Assembly (NCBI GenBank): GCA_018267875.1
Contig: JAFDXP010000005.1
Span: 1-54,006, forward strand
From: Bacteroidota bacterium
GTDB taxonomy: Bacteria; Bacteroidota; Bacteroidia; Chitinophagales; Chitinophagaceae
Direction of reading: 5' to 3'
DNA length: 54,006 bases
Position 1 is the first letter of the stretch. Each line of letters opens with the position of its first letter. This document shows positions 8,098-17,541 of this stretch, in pieces. The notes beneath the pieces were generated by a model. The model was not told the DNA's origin and did not search any database. It worked only from the letters and a program-made list of their open reading frames with translations. The position numbers were made by a program, and so were the translations under genes.

Positions 8098-9204
8098 GTG
8101 GCAAAATACATCTATGAACATAAAAACTGGACAGATTTCACTTGGCACGACAAAACCATAAATGCCGTGTTTGGTGAAGTTCGCTTAATGCAAGGCAAAA
8201 TCATCGGACAAATGAACGCTTTGGGATTTTCTGCCAAAGAAGAAGCAACGCTTATGGCATTAACTTTAGATGTCGTAAAATCATCGGAAATAGAAGGAGA
8301 ATTGCTTAATTATGACCAAGTACGTTCGTCCATTGCAAGACGTTTGGGTATTAATACGGCAGGACTTGTGCCAAGCAGTCGCCATATTGAAGGAATAGTA
8401 GAAATGATGCTCGATGCTACGCAAAGGCATGCTTTACCACTTACTGAAAAGCGTTTATTTGGCTGGCACGCAGCACTTTTTCCAACTGGACACAGCGGAC
8501 CTTACGAAATAGAAACAGGTAAATACCGCAAAGACAAAATGCAGGTGGTTTCAGGAGCAATGGGCAAAGAAAAAGTTCATTACGAAGCTGTTAAACTTGA
8601 ATTGGTAAAAACAGAAATGGACAAATTCTTGAGTTGGTTCAATAACGATAATACGCTTGACCCAGTTTTGAAAGCCGCTATTGCACACTTTTGGTTTATC
8701 ATCATTCACCCATTTGATGATGGAAACGGAAGAATTGGACGAGCAATAACCGATATGTTACTTGCTCGTGCTGAAAATAGTGGAGAACGCTTTTACAGTA
8801 TGTCGAGCCAAATTTTAACCGAACGTAAACAGTATTATGAAGTATTGCAAAAAGTACAACACAGTTCGGGCGACATTACAGAATGGATTGATTGGTTTTT
8901 ACATTGTCTGAAAAACGCAATGCTTAGTACCGAAAGTACGACGCAAAAAATATTACAAAAAGCTGAATTTTGGAAACTGCACGAACACACTTCTATCAAC
9001 GAAAGACAACGGCTTGTAATCAACAAACTCTTTGACGGATTTGAAGGCAAATTGCAAACTTCAAAATGGGCAAAAATCACCAAAACATCTACAGACACTG
9101 CTTTAAGAGATATAAAAGACTTAATAGAAAAAGGTATTTTACAACAAACAAATGAAAGTGGACGAAACGCAAATTATGAGCTGACAAACCTTAAAAGAAA
9201 GTAA
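8098..9204 (+). CDS. Fic family protein (DUF4172-Fic-winged helix), class II autoinhibited
   Basis: Probable AMP-transferase or related nucleotidyl-transferase that modifies a target protein hydroxyl. Residues 3-45 match DUF4172. The inhibitory helix motif (S/T)xxxE(G/N) is present as S62-S-E-I-E66-G67. The full Fic catalytic motif HPFDDGNGRIGR spans 204-215 with catalytic H204. A winged-helix domain (about 300-368, with WAKITKTSTDTALRDIKDLI) ends the protein. Inhibitory motif N-terminal to the Fic core is the class II arrangement, in which E66 would block productive ATP binding. Translation starts at GTG 8098, and no in-frame ATG lies nearer the conserved N-terminus. The dense palindromes directly upstream suggest autoregulation through the winged helix. 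No antitoxin gene adjoins it. The cellular target is unknown. Confidence 0.9.
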   Translation: MAKYIYEHKNWTDFTWHDKTINAVFGEVRLMQGKIIGQMNALGFSAKEEATLMALTLDVVKSSEIEGELLNYDQVRSSIARRLGINTAGLVPSSRHIEGIVEMMLDATQRHALPLTEKRLFGWHAALFPTGHSGPYEIETGKYRKDKMQVVSGAMGKEKVHYEAVKLELVKTEMDKFLSWFNNDNTLDPVLKAAIAHFWFIIIHPFDDGNGRIGRAITDMLLARAENSGERFYSMSSQILTERKQYYEVLQKVQHSSGDITEWIDWFLHCLKNAMLSTESTTQKILQKAEFWKLHEHTSINERQRLVINKLFDGFEGKLQTSKWAKITKTSTDTALRDIKDLIEKGILQQTNESGRNANYELTNLKRK

Positions 9205-9216
9205 CCACTGGCTTTA

Positions 9217-9572
9217 GGACACCTCTAAAAACCCCCTTTTCTATTTCTGATTATTTTTTTTCTCAGTTAAAAAGCTGAGAACAATTGCTTTATAATATCA
9301 TTAAACTACAACATCATTGATATTCAATCAATTAAAATTAAATTTTCTTTGGTTAAGGCACACTTATCCCACTAATTGTAATTTTCCGAACATATTATAG
9401 GTTAAATTCATCAAGTCAACTACCGATTTAATGCTTTGATTCTGATAATATAAATATACATTCCATTCATACTGTTTTCTATGAATCCAAAAATGTGTTC
9501 CACCCGAGAACGAATCCTTGATTTTTCGGTATTCGATGCCCTTTGCTCCTTAGTTAGCAGATGGTTGAAGTG
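9217..9572 (-). mobile_element. Remnant of an IS5-family insertion sequence (3' end)
   Basis: The minus strand carries the end of a transposase: LTKEQRASNTEKSRIRSRVE, then HIFGFIENSMNGM. After a frameshift near 9425 it continues VVDLMNLTYNMFGKLQLVG to a stop at 9364. The RVEH(I/V)FGF and LxNLTYN(M/I)F signatures are those of IS5-family DDE transposases. Beyond the stop, the sequence runs to GGACACCTCTAAAAACCCCC (9217-9236, plus-strand reading), which may be the terminal repeat. The catalytic domain and left end are missing, so the element is dead. The left breakpoint near 9572 lies inside another decaying gene. Confidence 0.65.
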
Positions 9573-9975
9573 CAAGAGGTTTTGCTGTACAAATTCGGTA
9601 TAGCCGGCCGCCGGATCGTGGTAGGTAGCCACATCATTGCGAATAAAAAAACATTGAGCGGGTCTTTTCCATTTTGATTACAGTAATAGTTGTCGGGGTT
9701 GCAAGGATAGGTGCCGTCTATATCGTGCGAATAGTCTTCGGATACGGCATCCAGCCGGTCAAAGGCTTTGAGGGCAAGGTATAGCTCCCGCGTTGTGCGA
9801 GTGGTGGGCAAGCCATTGCTCCTCAACATGTAAAACTCAGTGCAGAGTGCCGTAATATAATTACCCAATTGCTCGGTGGCATCTCCAAAATGAAGAGTGC
9901 CGTAATCGGTATAGAGCCATGGTTTATCAATAGTCGGCGATAAAAAATAACGAATACAATGTGTTTGCGTTTCAT
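9573..9975 (-). pseudogene. Frameshifted fragment of a secreted hypothetical protein gene
   Basis: Joined across frames, the minus strand reads MKRKHIVFVI, then (shifted frame) DKPWLYTDYGTLHFGDATEQ, ELYLALKAFDRLDAVSEDY and CNQNGKDPLNVF. After a further shift it reads FIRNDVATYHDPAAGY before running into the IS remnant. The second shift falls in a run of seven T (9645-9651 on the plus strand as A7); eight T would restore the frame. The pattern of an N-terminal secretion signal, ELYxALxAxxRLD and LNxFFIRxD resembles large secreted Bacteroidota proteins of unknown function, from memory. With two shifts and its 3' end replaced by IS sequence, it cannot make a functional product. Confidence 0.55.
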
Positions 9976-9990
9976 AAACTGTTAGTTTAA

Positions 9991-10611
9991 TTACTGAATA
10001 ATATTAGCATCTACCAATTCCAATACATAAACATCAAGCGGGTCGTGATATGCTATTTTCAATAGCATGTATTAATTGGAATAATATAGCTTTAAATCTG
10101 TCCACGAATGGGGAAGGGGTGGAGAAGAAACAAAATGCCGGTACTCAACATGCACATTGTGATAAACAATCCCATTTAAGCTCATATCATCGCCCTGATT
10201 AGGAAGATCGGTGATAATAGGAAGAAAACTTAGCCGTGTAAGCTAAGTCTTTGTGTAAAAATCCATATCAAATCACGTACCCTATCAACCAGTTCGCACA
10301 AACCCAATAAACAGGGTATCAATTAATGTATCTTGACAAAACACTGAAATACTTTGAACTGCATAGTCGCTGATATCACTGCATTTGCCATAATAAGCAA
10401 CATGCCCTACACTGGTATCCTCATACATCTCAAGGCTATCCAACAATCCGGTTGCAGAATCGCGCATAATCCAATAGGAGCCTTTTTTAAAATTGGCAAA
10501 GTCCTTTTGGCTTAGGGTGAGGTAAAAAAATTGGTCGTGGCAAAGGTTGCAGGCGGCATAGCTCAGCGCAAACAAGCTGAGGGCGAGCGTTATGATTAGA
10601 TTTCGGTTCAT
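9991..10611 (-). pseudogene. Decayed small secreted protein or lipoprotein gene
   Basis: The first 108 codons from ATG 10611 are open: a signal sequence (MNRNLIITLALSLFALSYAAC) with a weak lipobox-like YAAC, then LTLSQKDFANFKKGSYWIM and SVGHVAYYGKCSDISDYAVQ. After a stop at 10285-10287, the same frame holds several more stops. It then resumes protein-like sequence: GDDMSLNGIVYHNVHVEYRH, SWTDLKLYYSN, one stop, and YHDPLDVYVLELVDANIIQ ending at TAA 9991-9993. Intact relatives would be about 200 residues, an inference from the common frame. A truncated 108-residue product from 10285-10611 may still be made. The function is not recognised. Confidence 0.5.
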
Positions 10612-11017
10612 AACTATTTATTGATTTATAGTTATTACTTTTTTCACCATTAAGAAGTTAAGGTTTCTTAACACTATTCTTAATCAATAATGGTAAGTCG
10701 TTCAGACGGAAATGGTGTGTTGAAACCAACATAGGTTGAAATGTTCGTAACTACATTCATACCATTGGTAATTCAAGTTTACGCCTCACAGACATGGAGA
10801 GCGAACAGATAAAAGATTAAAGTGAGAAGTTTGTTCTTTTCAGATTTTTGTGGAATGCCGGCGAGAAAAAGTGTTGGTTTCTTATACGTGTCAGTTATTC
10901 ACAAGGTAGAACACAACTATGTTAATGTCAAGCATTTTTAATTTTTTATTAAAGCTGAAAATTTAACGGTTTCAGCTATGGTCATATTTCAATTGCTTTT
11001 GCGGAAATTTGTAAACG
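10612..11017. other. Gene-free region between the decayed gene and uvrB
   Basis: No coding sequence was found. Two inverted repeats are visible. TTAAGAA (10650-10656) pairs with TTCTTAA (10665-10671) and is framed by ACCATT (10646-10651) and AATGGT (10687-10692). AGCTGAAA (10953-10960) pairs with TTTCAGCT (10970-10977), 41 bases before uvrB. The second could be a leader hairpin or regulatory site of uvrB. No good TAnnTTTG box was identified. Confidence 0.4.
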
Positions 11018-13045
11018 ATGTTTACGATTAACCGTCCTTATTTTCCGGCTGGAGATCAGCCGCAAGCAATTGCAGAATTGACAGAAGGCATTGAACAGGG
11101 CGAAGCCTTTCAAACGTTGCTTGGTGTTACCGGTTCGGGTAAGACGTTTACTATGGCAAACGTGATTCAAAAGGTGCAAAAGCCCACGCTGGTACTCACG
11201 CACAACAAAACGCTGGTAGCCCAACTGTATGGTGAGTTTCGCCAATTTTTTCCCGACAATAGTGTGGAGTATTTTGTTTCATACTACGACTATTATCAGC
11301 CGGAAGCCTACATCCCGACTTCCGACACCTATATCGAAAAAGACCTGGCTGTCAATGAGGAATTAGAAAAACTTCGATTGCGAACAACTACCAGCCTCCT
11401 CAGTGGGCGGCGTGACATTATAGTAGTGGCTTCAGTTTCTTGTATTTACGGTATTGGAAACCCGACAGAATATGCCAATAGCATCATCCGCATTGCCATT
11501 GGCGACCAACTGCCACGCAATTCTTTTTTACATGCCTTGGTCAACGCGCTGTATCACCGGAGTCAAGGTGAGTTTGCAAGAGGCACTTTTCGAGTGCAGG
11601 GCGATACGGTTGACATAAATTTGCCGTACTTAGATTATGGCTATCGGGTAACTTTTTTTGGCGATGAAATTGAAGAAATAGAACGCTTTGAAACAGACAC
11701 AGGGAAAAGAATTACGACGTTGCAACATGCGGCTGTGTTTCCTGCCAACTTATATGTAGCCCCCAAAGATCAAATAGCACAGATAGTTCACGAAATTCAA
11801 GATGAATCTTTTGCCCAGCAAGAATATTTCAAGGAAATTCATAAGCCTTTGGAAGCGCAACGGATCAAAGAACGAGTGAATTATGATCTTGAAATGATTC
11901 AGGAATTAGGATATTGTAATGGCATTGAAAACTACTCCCGATTTTTAGACCGTCGCAAACCCGGCACTCGCCCCTTTTGTTTGCTCGACTATTTTCCAAA
12001 AGACTTTTTATTAGTGATTGACGAAAGCCATGTTACCATTCCACAAATAAGTGGAATGTATGGAGGCGATAGATCCAGAAAGCTAAATTTGGTTGAATTT
12101 GGTTTTCGATTACCTTCTGCCTTAGACAATCGTCCGCTAAACTTTAGCGAATTTGAACAACTACTCAATCAAACAGTTTTTGTTAGCGCTACTCCCGGAA
12201 AATATGAGTTAGCACAGTGTGAAGGGGTAGTGGTGGAACAAGTGGTTCGCCCTACCGGACTACTGGATCCGCCAATTGAAATTCGACCCAGTATCAACCA
12301 AATTGATGATCTTTTGGATGAAATTGACAAACGAGTAAAGTGTGATCATCGAGTATTGGTAACAACCCTAACTAAGCGAATGGCAGAAGAACTTGACAAA
12401 TATCTCAAACGCATCAACGTTCGGTCGAAATACATCCACTCAGAAGTGGACACTTTAGAACGAGTAGAAATTCTTCGCGATTTAAGGCTGGGCAATATAG
12501 ATGTTTTGGTTGGTGTAAACTTATTAAGAGAGGGTTTAGATTTACCGGAAGTATCGCTCATGGCTATACTTGACGCGGATAAAGAAGGCTTTTTACGAGA
12601 TGAAAGATCACTTACCCAAATGGCAGGTCGTGCTGCAAGAAACGTTGAAGGGTTGGTGATTTTTTATGCAGATAAAATGACCGACAGTATGCAGCGAACC
12701 ATAGATGAAACCAACAGACGGCGTGAGAAACAACTAAAATACAATGCAGAACATGGTATTGTTCCCAAAACTGTTTTCAAGTCGAAAGAACAAATCCTGC
12801 AACAAACTTCTGTGTTGGACATTAAGGGTTTTGATGAAAAAAGCACTTTGGCAATTTCAGATGAACACCCGCCTTTAGCAGCAGAAGATGGAATAGTATA
12901 TGGGTCTGCCACTCAATTAGATAAACAAATTGCTCAAACGAAAAAGGCAATGGAAAAAGCCTCCAAAGATCTTGATTTTATGGAAGCGGCTCGTCTTAGA
13001 GATAAAATGTTGCAACTTCAAAAAGATAAAGAAGCCTTGAAATAG
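11018..13045 (+). CDS. uvrB: Excinuclease ABC subunit B
   Basis: Damage-verification helicase of nucleotide excision repair, working with UvrA and UvrC in the cytosol. 675 residues, normal length. The N-terminus MFTINRPYFPAGDQPQAI is canonical and fixes the start. Walker A GVTGSGKT lies at 36-43, and the damage-probing beta-hairpin region SYYDYYQPEAYIPTSDTYIE near 90-110. DEAD-like DESH lies in the middle, helicase motifs V/VI (GVNLLREGLDLPEVSL, QMAGRAARN) near 500-550, and a C-terminal UVR motif (KKAMEKASKDLDFMEAARLR) for UvrC contact. nth follows after 22 bases, so the two repair genes are probably cotranscribed. Confidence 0.97.
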   Translation: MFTINRPYFPAGDQPQAIAELTEGIEQGEAFQTLLGVTGSGKTFTMANVIQKVQKPTLVLTHNKTLVAQLYGEFRQFFPDNSVEYFVSYYDYYQPEAYIPTSDTYIEKDLAVNEELEKLRLRTTTSLLSGRRDIIVVASVSCIYGIGNPTEYANSIIRIAIGDQLPRNSFLHALVNALYHRSQGEFARGTFRVQGDTVDINLPYLDYGYRVTFFGDEIEEIERFETDTGKRITTLQHAAVFPANLYVAPKDQIAQIVHEIQDESFAQQEYFKEIHKPLEAQRIKERVNYDLEMIQELGYCNGIENYSRFLDRRKPGTRPFCLLDYFPKDFLLVIDESHVTIPQISGMYGGDRSRKLNLVEFGFRLPSALDNRPLNFSEFEQLLNQTVFVSATPGKYELAQCEGVVVEQVVRPTGLLDPPIEIRPSINQIDDLLDEIDKRVKCDHRVLVTTLTKRMAEELDKYLKRINVRSKYIHSEVDTLERVEILRDLRLGNIDVLVGVNLLREGLDLPEVSLMAILDADKEGFLRDERSLTQMAGRAARNVEGLVIFYADKMTDSMQRTIDETNRRREKQLKYNAEHGIVPKTVFKSKEQILQQTSVLDIKGFDEKSTLAISDEHPPLAAEDGIVYGSATQLDKQIAQTKKAMEKASKDLDFMEAARLRDKMLQLQKDKEALK

Positions 13046-13067
13046 AAACCTCCGAAAGCATATTACC

Positions 13068-13772
13068 ATGACCCGAAAAGAAAGATATTCATTTGTCCTT
13101 GATTGGTTTTTAGTTCAAATGCCTAACCCCGAAACTGAATTGAACTATGATTCACCATTTGAATTGTTGGTTGCCGTAGTACTCTCTGCTCAATGTACTG
13201 ACAAGCGAGTGAACATGGTAACGCCGGCTCTATTTAAAAAATACCCAACACCAACAGCCCTTTCCGGCGCGAGTTTTGATGAAATAAAGGAATTAATTCA
13301 ATCCGTAACATTTGCTAACAACAAGACCAAACATTTGAAGGGGCTAGCAGAAATGTTAGTACGTGATTTTGATAGTAAGATACCAGAAACTGTTTTGGAA
13401 TTAGAGCAACTACCGGGTGTAGGAAGAAAGACAGCAAATGTAATTACTTCGGTATTGCATCAACAACCCAATATGGCTGTTGACACCCATGTTTTTCGTG
13501 TTTCAGCACGTATCGGGCTTACCCTTCATGCCAAAAACCCAATGCAGGCAGAAGATCAACTCATTTCCTACATTCCCAAAGAATTAGTGTATAAGGCGCA
13601 CCATTGGCTGATTCTGCATGGAAGATACATCTGTATTGCTCGTCGTCCCAAATGTGAAATTTGTGGACTTCGTTCCGCTTGTAAATTCTACCAAACAGAT
13701 ATGCGTCATCTTATAAAAGAAGAACTCGATCCACTAACGCCGGAAGAAGTAAAAAGGTTAATTAATTCGTAA
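13068..13772 (+). CDS. nth: Endonuclease III (bifunctional DNA glycosylase/AP lyase)
   Basis: Removes oxidised pyrimidines and nicks the abasic site in base excision repair. The helix-hairpin-helix LPGVGRKTANVI contains catalytic K121, and the catalytic aspartate is D139 in MAVDTHVFR, each one residue from the E. coli positions. The [4Fe-4S] ligands C189, C196, C199 and C205 have the C-X6-C-X2-C-X5-C spacing. Length (234 aa) is slightly above the usual 210-220 because of a charged C-terminal tail. It follows uvrB by 22 bases and ends four bases before the convergent kinase gene. Confidence 0.96.
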   Translation: MTRKERYSFVLDWFLVQMPNPETELNYDSPFELLVAVVLSAQCTDKRVNMVTPALFKKYPTPTALSGASFDEIKELIQSVTFANNKTKHLKGLAEMLVRDFDSKIPETVLELEQLPGVGRKTANVITSVLHQQPNMAVDTHVFRVSARIGLTLHAKNPMQAEDQLISYIPKELVYKAHHWLILHGRYICIARRPKCEICGLRSACKFYQTDMRHLIKEELDPLTPEEVKRLINS

Positions 13773-13776
13773 ACTA

Positions 13777-16700
13777 TCAGCTTTTATCAACAGTACCCAT
13801 TGCACTCTGAATAGGCATTACTATAAAAAATGTTGTTCCAACATTTTGTGTTGTTTCAAACCAAATATTACCCTGCCAAAACTCAATGATACGTTTTGTC
13901 ATAGCTAAACCTAATCCGGTGCCGGATCCTTTTGTTGTGAAATAAGGGCTGAATATTTTATCCACTACTTGTTCTGAAATGCCACTACCGTTATCCTTTA
14001 CTTTGACAAGTGCTTTTCCGTCTTGAACTGATAAAGAAACAGTAATGATTCCATTATGTTCATCCACAATTGCCTCTACTGCATTTTGCAAAAGATTGGT
14101 AAACACCCTTAGCAGTTGGCTTCTATCGGCATACACCGGAAGAAACACATCTGCCTCTTGCAAATGAACAGATACCTTTTCGCTTTTAAATAAATCAACG
14201 GCGGTTTTCAACAATTCATTTAAAAATATAGTTTCCGGTTTCGCTTCAGGCATTTTAGCAAAGTCAGAAAAAGCAGAAGCAATGTAAGACAGATTGTCAA
14301 TTTGCTCGATTAAAGAACCGGTAACTTGACGAACTAACTTGGGCGCATCGGGATGACCGCTTTGCAAAGCATTTTGTAGATACTGAATATTCAGCTTCAT
14401 AGGTGTAAGCGGATTCTTTATTTCATGAGCCACTTGTTTTGCCATTTCTCGCCATGCTGTTTCTCTTTCGCTTTGTGCTAGTTTAGAAGTGCTTTCCTCT
14501 ACCTTTTTCACCATGTTATTATAAGCTCGAACTAACAGTCCAATTTCATCATCATGATCCCAAACAATAGGTTCATTCGATTGTAAATTAAAACGCTGAA
14601 AACGGGCAATGACCATTTGTAATCCACGAGTAATCCACTGAGTAACGATCAATGCAAAAGCTACAGAAACAATAAAAACAACGGCTATTATATTTATTAG
14701 AGCGACTATTATAGTTGAGATTTGACCATTCAACTCTGCCTGTGATGCGAAATAAGGCATGTTGATATAACCAACTGCTTCGTCCTTTTCATTTCGAATA
14801 GGGACATATCCAGCCAAGTAATGCAATCCGCCGATATTTTCTTCTTCAGAAAGAAATGGTTCATTCATTACGGACAACTTAAAATAAGCATCAGGCATCA
14901 TCAATCGAGCAACAATAAGTTTATTATAGATTTCGTCTTGAGAAGTGGCGGTCAATTCTCCGAGGGAGCTATAAACATTGATATCTAAACTTTGACTACT
15001 TGCCAAATCAGCAATGAATTTTTTAAAGGCAGGTTCATCAGCCATTGCATCGAAAGCAATTGCATCATTCAATACGTTTTTGCTTTTCAATTCTTGACGA
15101 ATAGATTTTTCAATTCTTGTAATAGCAGCGCGAAGTCTATTTTTAGTGGTTTGATCAAATCGTTGTACAAATACAGCTATGGTTGCAGCACCAATAATAA
15201 AAAACGAAACAAAAACGACACCAAGCATGGCAAAATGAATTCGTCGTTGTATAGTTGGGCGAAAAAATCGTGATGTTCTATTTTTACCTAAAATGAAATA
15301 GAAATAGAGTTGAAACAAAACGAAAATAAGCACAATCACCATCAGCACACCGAGCATATAGGAAAACAAGGTTGCTGTCCGCATTGCGGAGGTTTTGTTC
15401 TGAACAATAACAACCGTCTTTTCTGCAGAAACGGGATATACAAATACGGAAGTCTGCAAATGGCTAAGCTCTAACTCCGACCTATTATTCAAATGAGTTA
15501 GTGAAAGCGGAAATGCGTAATTGCCGGTTTGACTCCACAATTTTTGATTTACGTAAACAGCGTAAGTATAGGCCTTGTTCGCTTCACTTTCTCTTTGTCG
15601 AGTCGGTTGTAGCAATTCGGGGTAAACGGTCGTGCTGGAAGACTTTTTAAGGCTAAGGTCAATAAATATTTTTCCCAATGAATTACCAACTGAATTCAGG
15701 ATAGGTATTGCTGCTAAATAAAAGTGACCATCACGTGAGTTAGGACGAAAAAAAAGGGTATTGCTAATCATCATTCGATCCTTAGCATCCAATGATTCAA
15801 AATGGGGTAACCCTTCTGTATCCGGATTGAAGAGCGGTAAGCCCTTTGAATCAAAAATATAAACCTGCGCATCGTAACGAGACAAGCCTCTGAGATAATT
15901 TGAAAATAATTTTTCATCAACAAGCATTCGAGCATCTGCTGAGGGCGTACTCAAAAAAGCCTGTAACATTTCGCTCTTGCTAAGGCTATCTGATATGCTA
16001 TTAAACGCATATTCCATTATCTCATCACGCTGCCTGACTATTTCCTCTGCAAAAACTTTTCGTCTATCGGCTTCTTTCATTTCTGCAAAAGACTGAAGAG
16101 ATAGTGTGGCAACTAATGCCAAGAAAGCCGCACCAAAAACAACATCTGAGCCTAACCATGTCTTCCATTTCACCTGATTTCTAGCATCTAACAGTGCTAT
16201 AAAAAAGACACCCCAGAGCGAAAGTTTAAATAGCACCCAACCGATGTTTTGCGCAAAAAACTGAAGAACGATTGCTAAAGAAATCAATAGAGCATACTTA
16301 ATCCAAACACTTTTGAAAATGTTATTGAATAGCCGATTAAGACCATAAAGAATAATAGCTGAATTGCACCATATCAAACCGACTGTAAACAATCCAACAA
16401 CCATGAATTCACTAACCGAATAAAAGCTTTCCGCATCAAATGAAATTCCGGAGTCAATCACCAAACTTTTCACCAAAACAACCGGACCAATAGTTGCTAT
16501 AAACCAAAGTATCAATCCAATAATAAAGTTTAAAACACTACGCCAACCGTTGGTAATATTTGAGGGAAAATGCTTAAAAAAATAAAGCAAAACCCACAGC
16601 AAGCAAAGCATATCGAGTATCAAGGCACCAAGTGAAGGAACAAATACACTGGCTGCATACAACTGTGTTGAAAACAAAGGCAATTCACTCAAATGGAAAT

Positions 16701-17541
16701 GAGGTGCAGCGAAATAAACGAACGAAAGGGTTGCTATACCTGCTGATAAAATCAATAACAAACCCATCCACCGCTTTCGTTTACGCGCTAAGAAAACTGC
16801 CAAAAGCTGAATCCATGTAACACTAAAAAGAACCGCTAAAATCAAGCTAATATCCATGGCGGCATCAGGTATCCATCGAGGAATATCTTTCACCATGATT
16901 TGAATATAGAAGAGCGGTTTCCCCTCTGCGTTTCGCACAGCCACACTGTTAGGTATGGAATCTGTCAAGACTTTTGTAGTAGCAGGAATAAAATTAGCAG
17001 CAACAAAAGCTGATTGAAGATAGTCATTGTGAATAGCATAATTCGTGTTGATGGGCAATAGCGCAACTAAGGTTTGAAACGGAAGCATATCCGGTGTTCG
17101 GATACATCTTTTCAGATAAGTGCCATTATTTCTAAACAGGGTATAATCCTCTTTAGTCAAGTCGTGTTGATTACATACACCAACAACTTGATTGCTGTTC
17201 CAAAAAATTAGAATATTATCTTCATCACTTTCCTGCTCAAATGCATAAATGAAAAAAGGCGCATCTGCCAGCTTATTTACTTCATCTAAAGAAAGCTTAC
17301 CGGAAAAAATTTTTTTAACTAAATCGGCATTTTTCAACTCATGTTCTAAAGCATCATTTCGTTGAGCCAAATCTTTACCTATCAATTCAGCAATATTGGA
17401 CGGTCGCGTCAAATGATGGTGCACCTGATCGCGGTAAGCGGTAAATGCCCATGCAAACAAAGCAAGTAAAAACCAACCCCAATATGGTGCTCTTTTAAAC
17501 AATGTACTATTCTCCTCTTTTAACTTCATTCCACAAAGCAT
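13777..17541 (-). CDS. Large membrane sensor histidine kinase, NtrY-like
   Basis: 1254 residues. An N-terminal membrane helix (about 19-36) and periplasmic segment are followed by a block of several helices (about 225-490), a long extracytoplasmic sensor portion, and further helices near 690-715, 745-770 and 940-965. The C-terminal half has a HAMP linker (VIARFQRFNLQSNEPIVWDH) and HisKA with H1039 in QVAHEIKNPLTPMKLNIQYL. The HATPase has N-box NLLQNAVEAI and G-boxes DNGSGIS and GTGLGLAM. NtrY-type kinases usually sit by an NtrX regulator; none is here. The start overlaps mazG by 35 bases, and an alternative ATG at 17529 gives a shorter overlap. Overlap implies translational coupling with mazG. 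Confidence 0.88.
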   Translation of the reverse strand: MLCGMKLKEENSTLFKRAPYWGWFLLALFAWAFTAYRDQVHHHLTRPSNIAELIGKDLAQRNDALEHELKNADLVKKIFSGKLSLDEVNKLADAPFFIYAFEQESDEDNILIFWNSNQVVGVCNQHDLTKEDYTLFRNNGTYLKRCIRTPDMLPFQTLVALLPINTNYAIHNDYLQSAFVAANFIPATTKVLTDSIPNSVAVRNAEGKPLFYIQIMVKDIPRWIPDAAMDISLILAVLFSVTWIQLLAVFLARKRKRWMGLLLILSAGIATLSFVYFAAPHFHLSELPLFSTQLYAASVFVPSLGALILDMLCLLWVLLYFFKHFPSNITNGWRSVLNFIIGLILWFIATIGPVVLVKSLVIDSGISFDAESFYSVSEFMVVGLFTVGLIWCNSAIILYGLNRLFNNIFKSVWIKYALLISLAIVLQFFAQNIGWVLFKLSLWGVFFIALLDARNQVKWKTWLGSDVVFGAAFLALVATLSLQSFAEMKEADRRKVFAEEIVRQRDEIMEYAFNSISDSLSKSEMLQAFLSTPSADARMLVDEKLFSNYLRGLSRYDAQVYIFDSKGLPLFNPDTEGLPHFESLDAKDRMMISNTLFFRPNSRDGHFYLAAIPILNSVGNSLGKIFIDLSLKKSSSTTVYPELLQPTRQRESEANKAYTYAVYVNQKLWSQTGNYAFPLSLTHLNNRSELELSHLQTSVFVYPVSAEKTVVIVQNKTSAMRTATLFSYMLGVLMVIVLIFVLFQLYFYFILGKNRTSRFFRPTIQRRIHFAMLGVVFVSFFIIGAATIAVFVQRFDQTTKNRLRAAITRIEKSIRQELKSKNVLNDAIAFDAMADEPAFKKFIADLASSQSLDINVYSSLGELTATSQDEIYNKLIVARLMMPDAYFKLSVMNEPFLSEEENIGGLHYLAGYVPIRNEKDEAVGYINMPYFASQAELNGQISTIIVALINIIAVVFIVSVAFALIVTQWITRGLQMVIARFQRFNLQSNEPIVWDHDDEIGLLVRAYNNMVKKVEESTSKLAQSERETAWREMAKQVAHEIKNPLTPMKLNIQYLQNALQSGHPDAPKLVRQVTGSLIEQIDNLSYIASAFSDFAKMPEAKPETIFLNELLKTAVDLFKSEKVSVHLQEADVFLPVYADRSQLLRVFTNLLQNAVEAIVDEHNGIITVSLSVQDGKALVKVKDNGSGISEQVVDKIFSPYFTTKGSGTGLGLAMTKRIIEFWQGNIWFETTQNVGTTFFIVMPIQSAMGTVDKS

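Noticed and set aside
9261-9280. Hairpin TCTCAG/CTGAGA after fic as its terminator
   Set aside because: On the plus strand the T-run precedes rather than follows the hairpin, so it does not fit an intrinsic terminator of fic.
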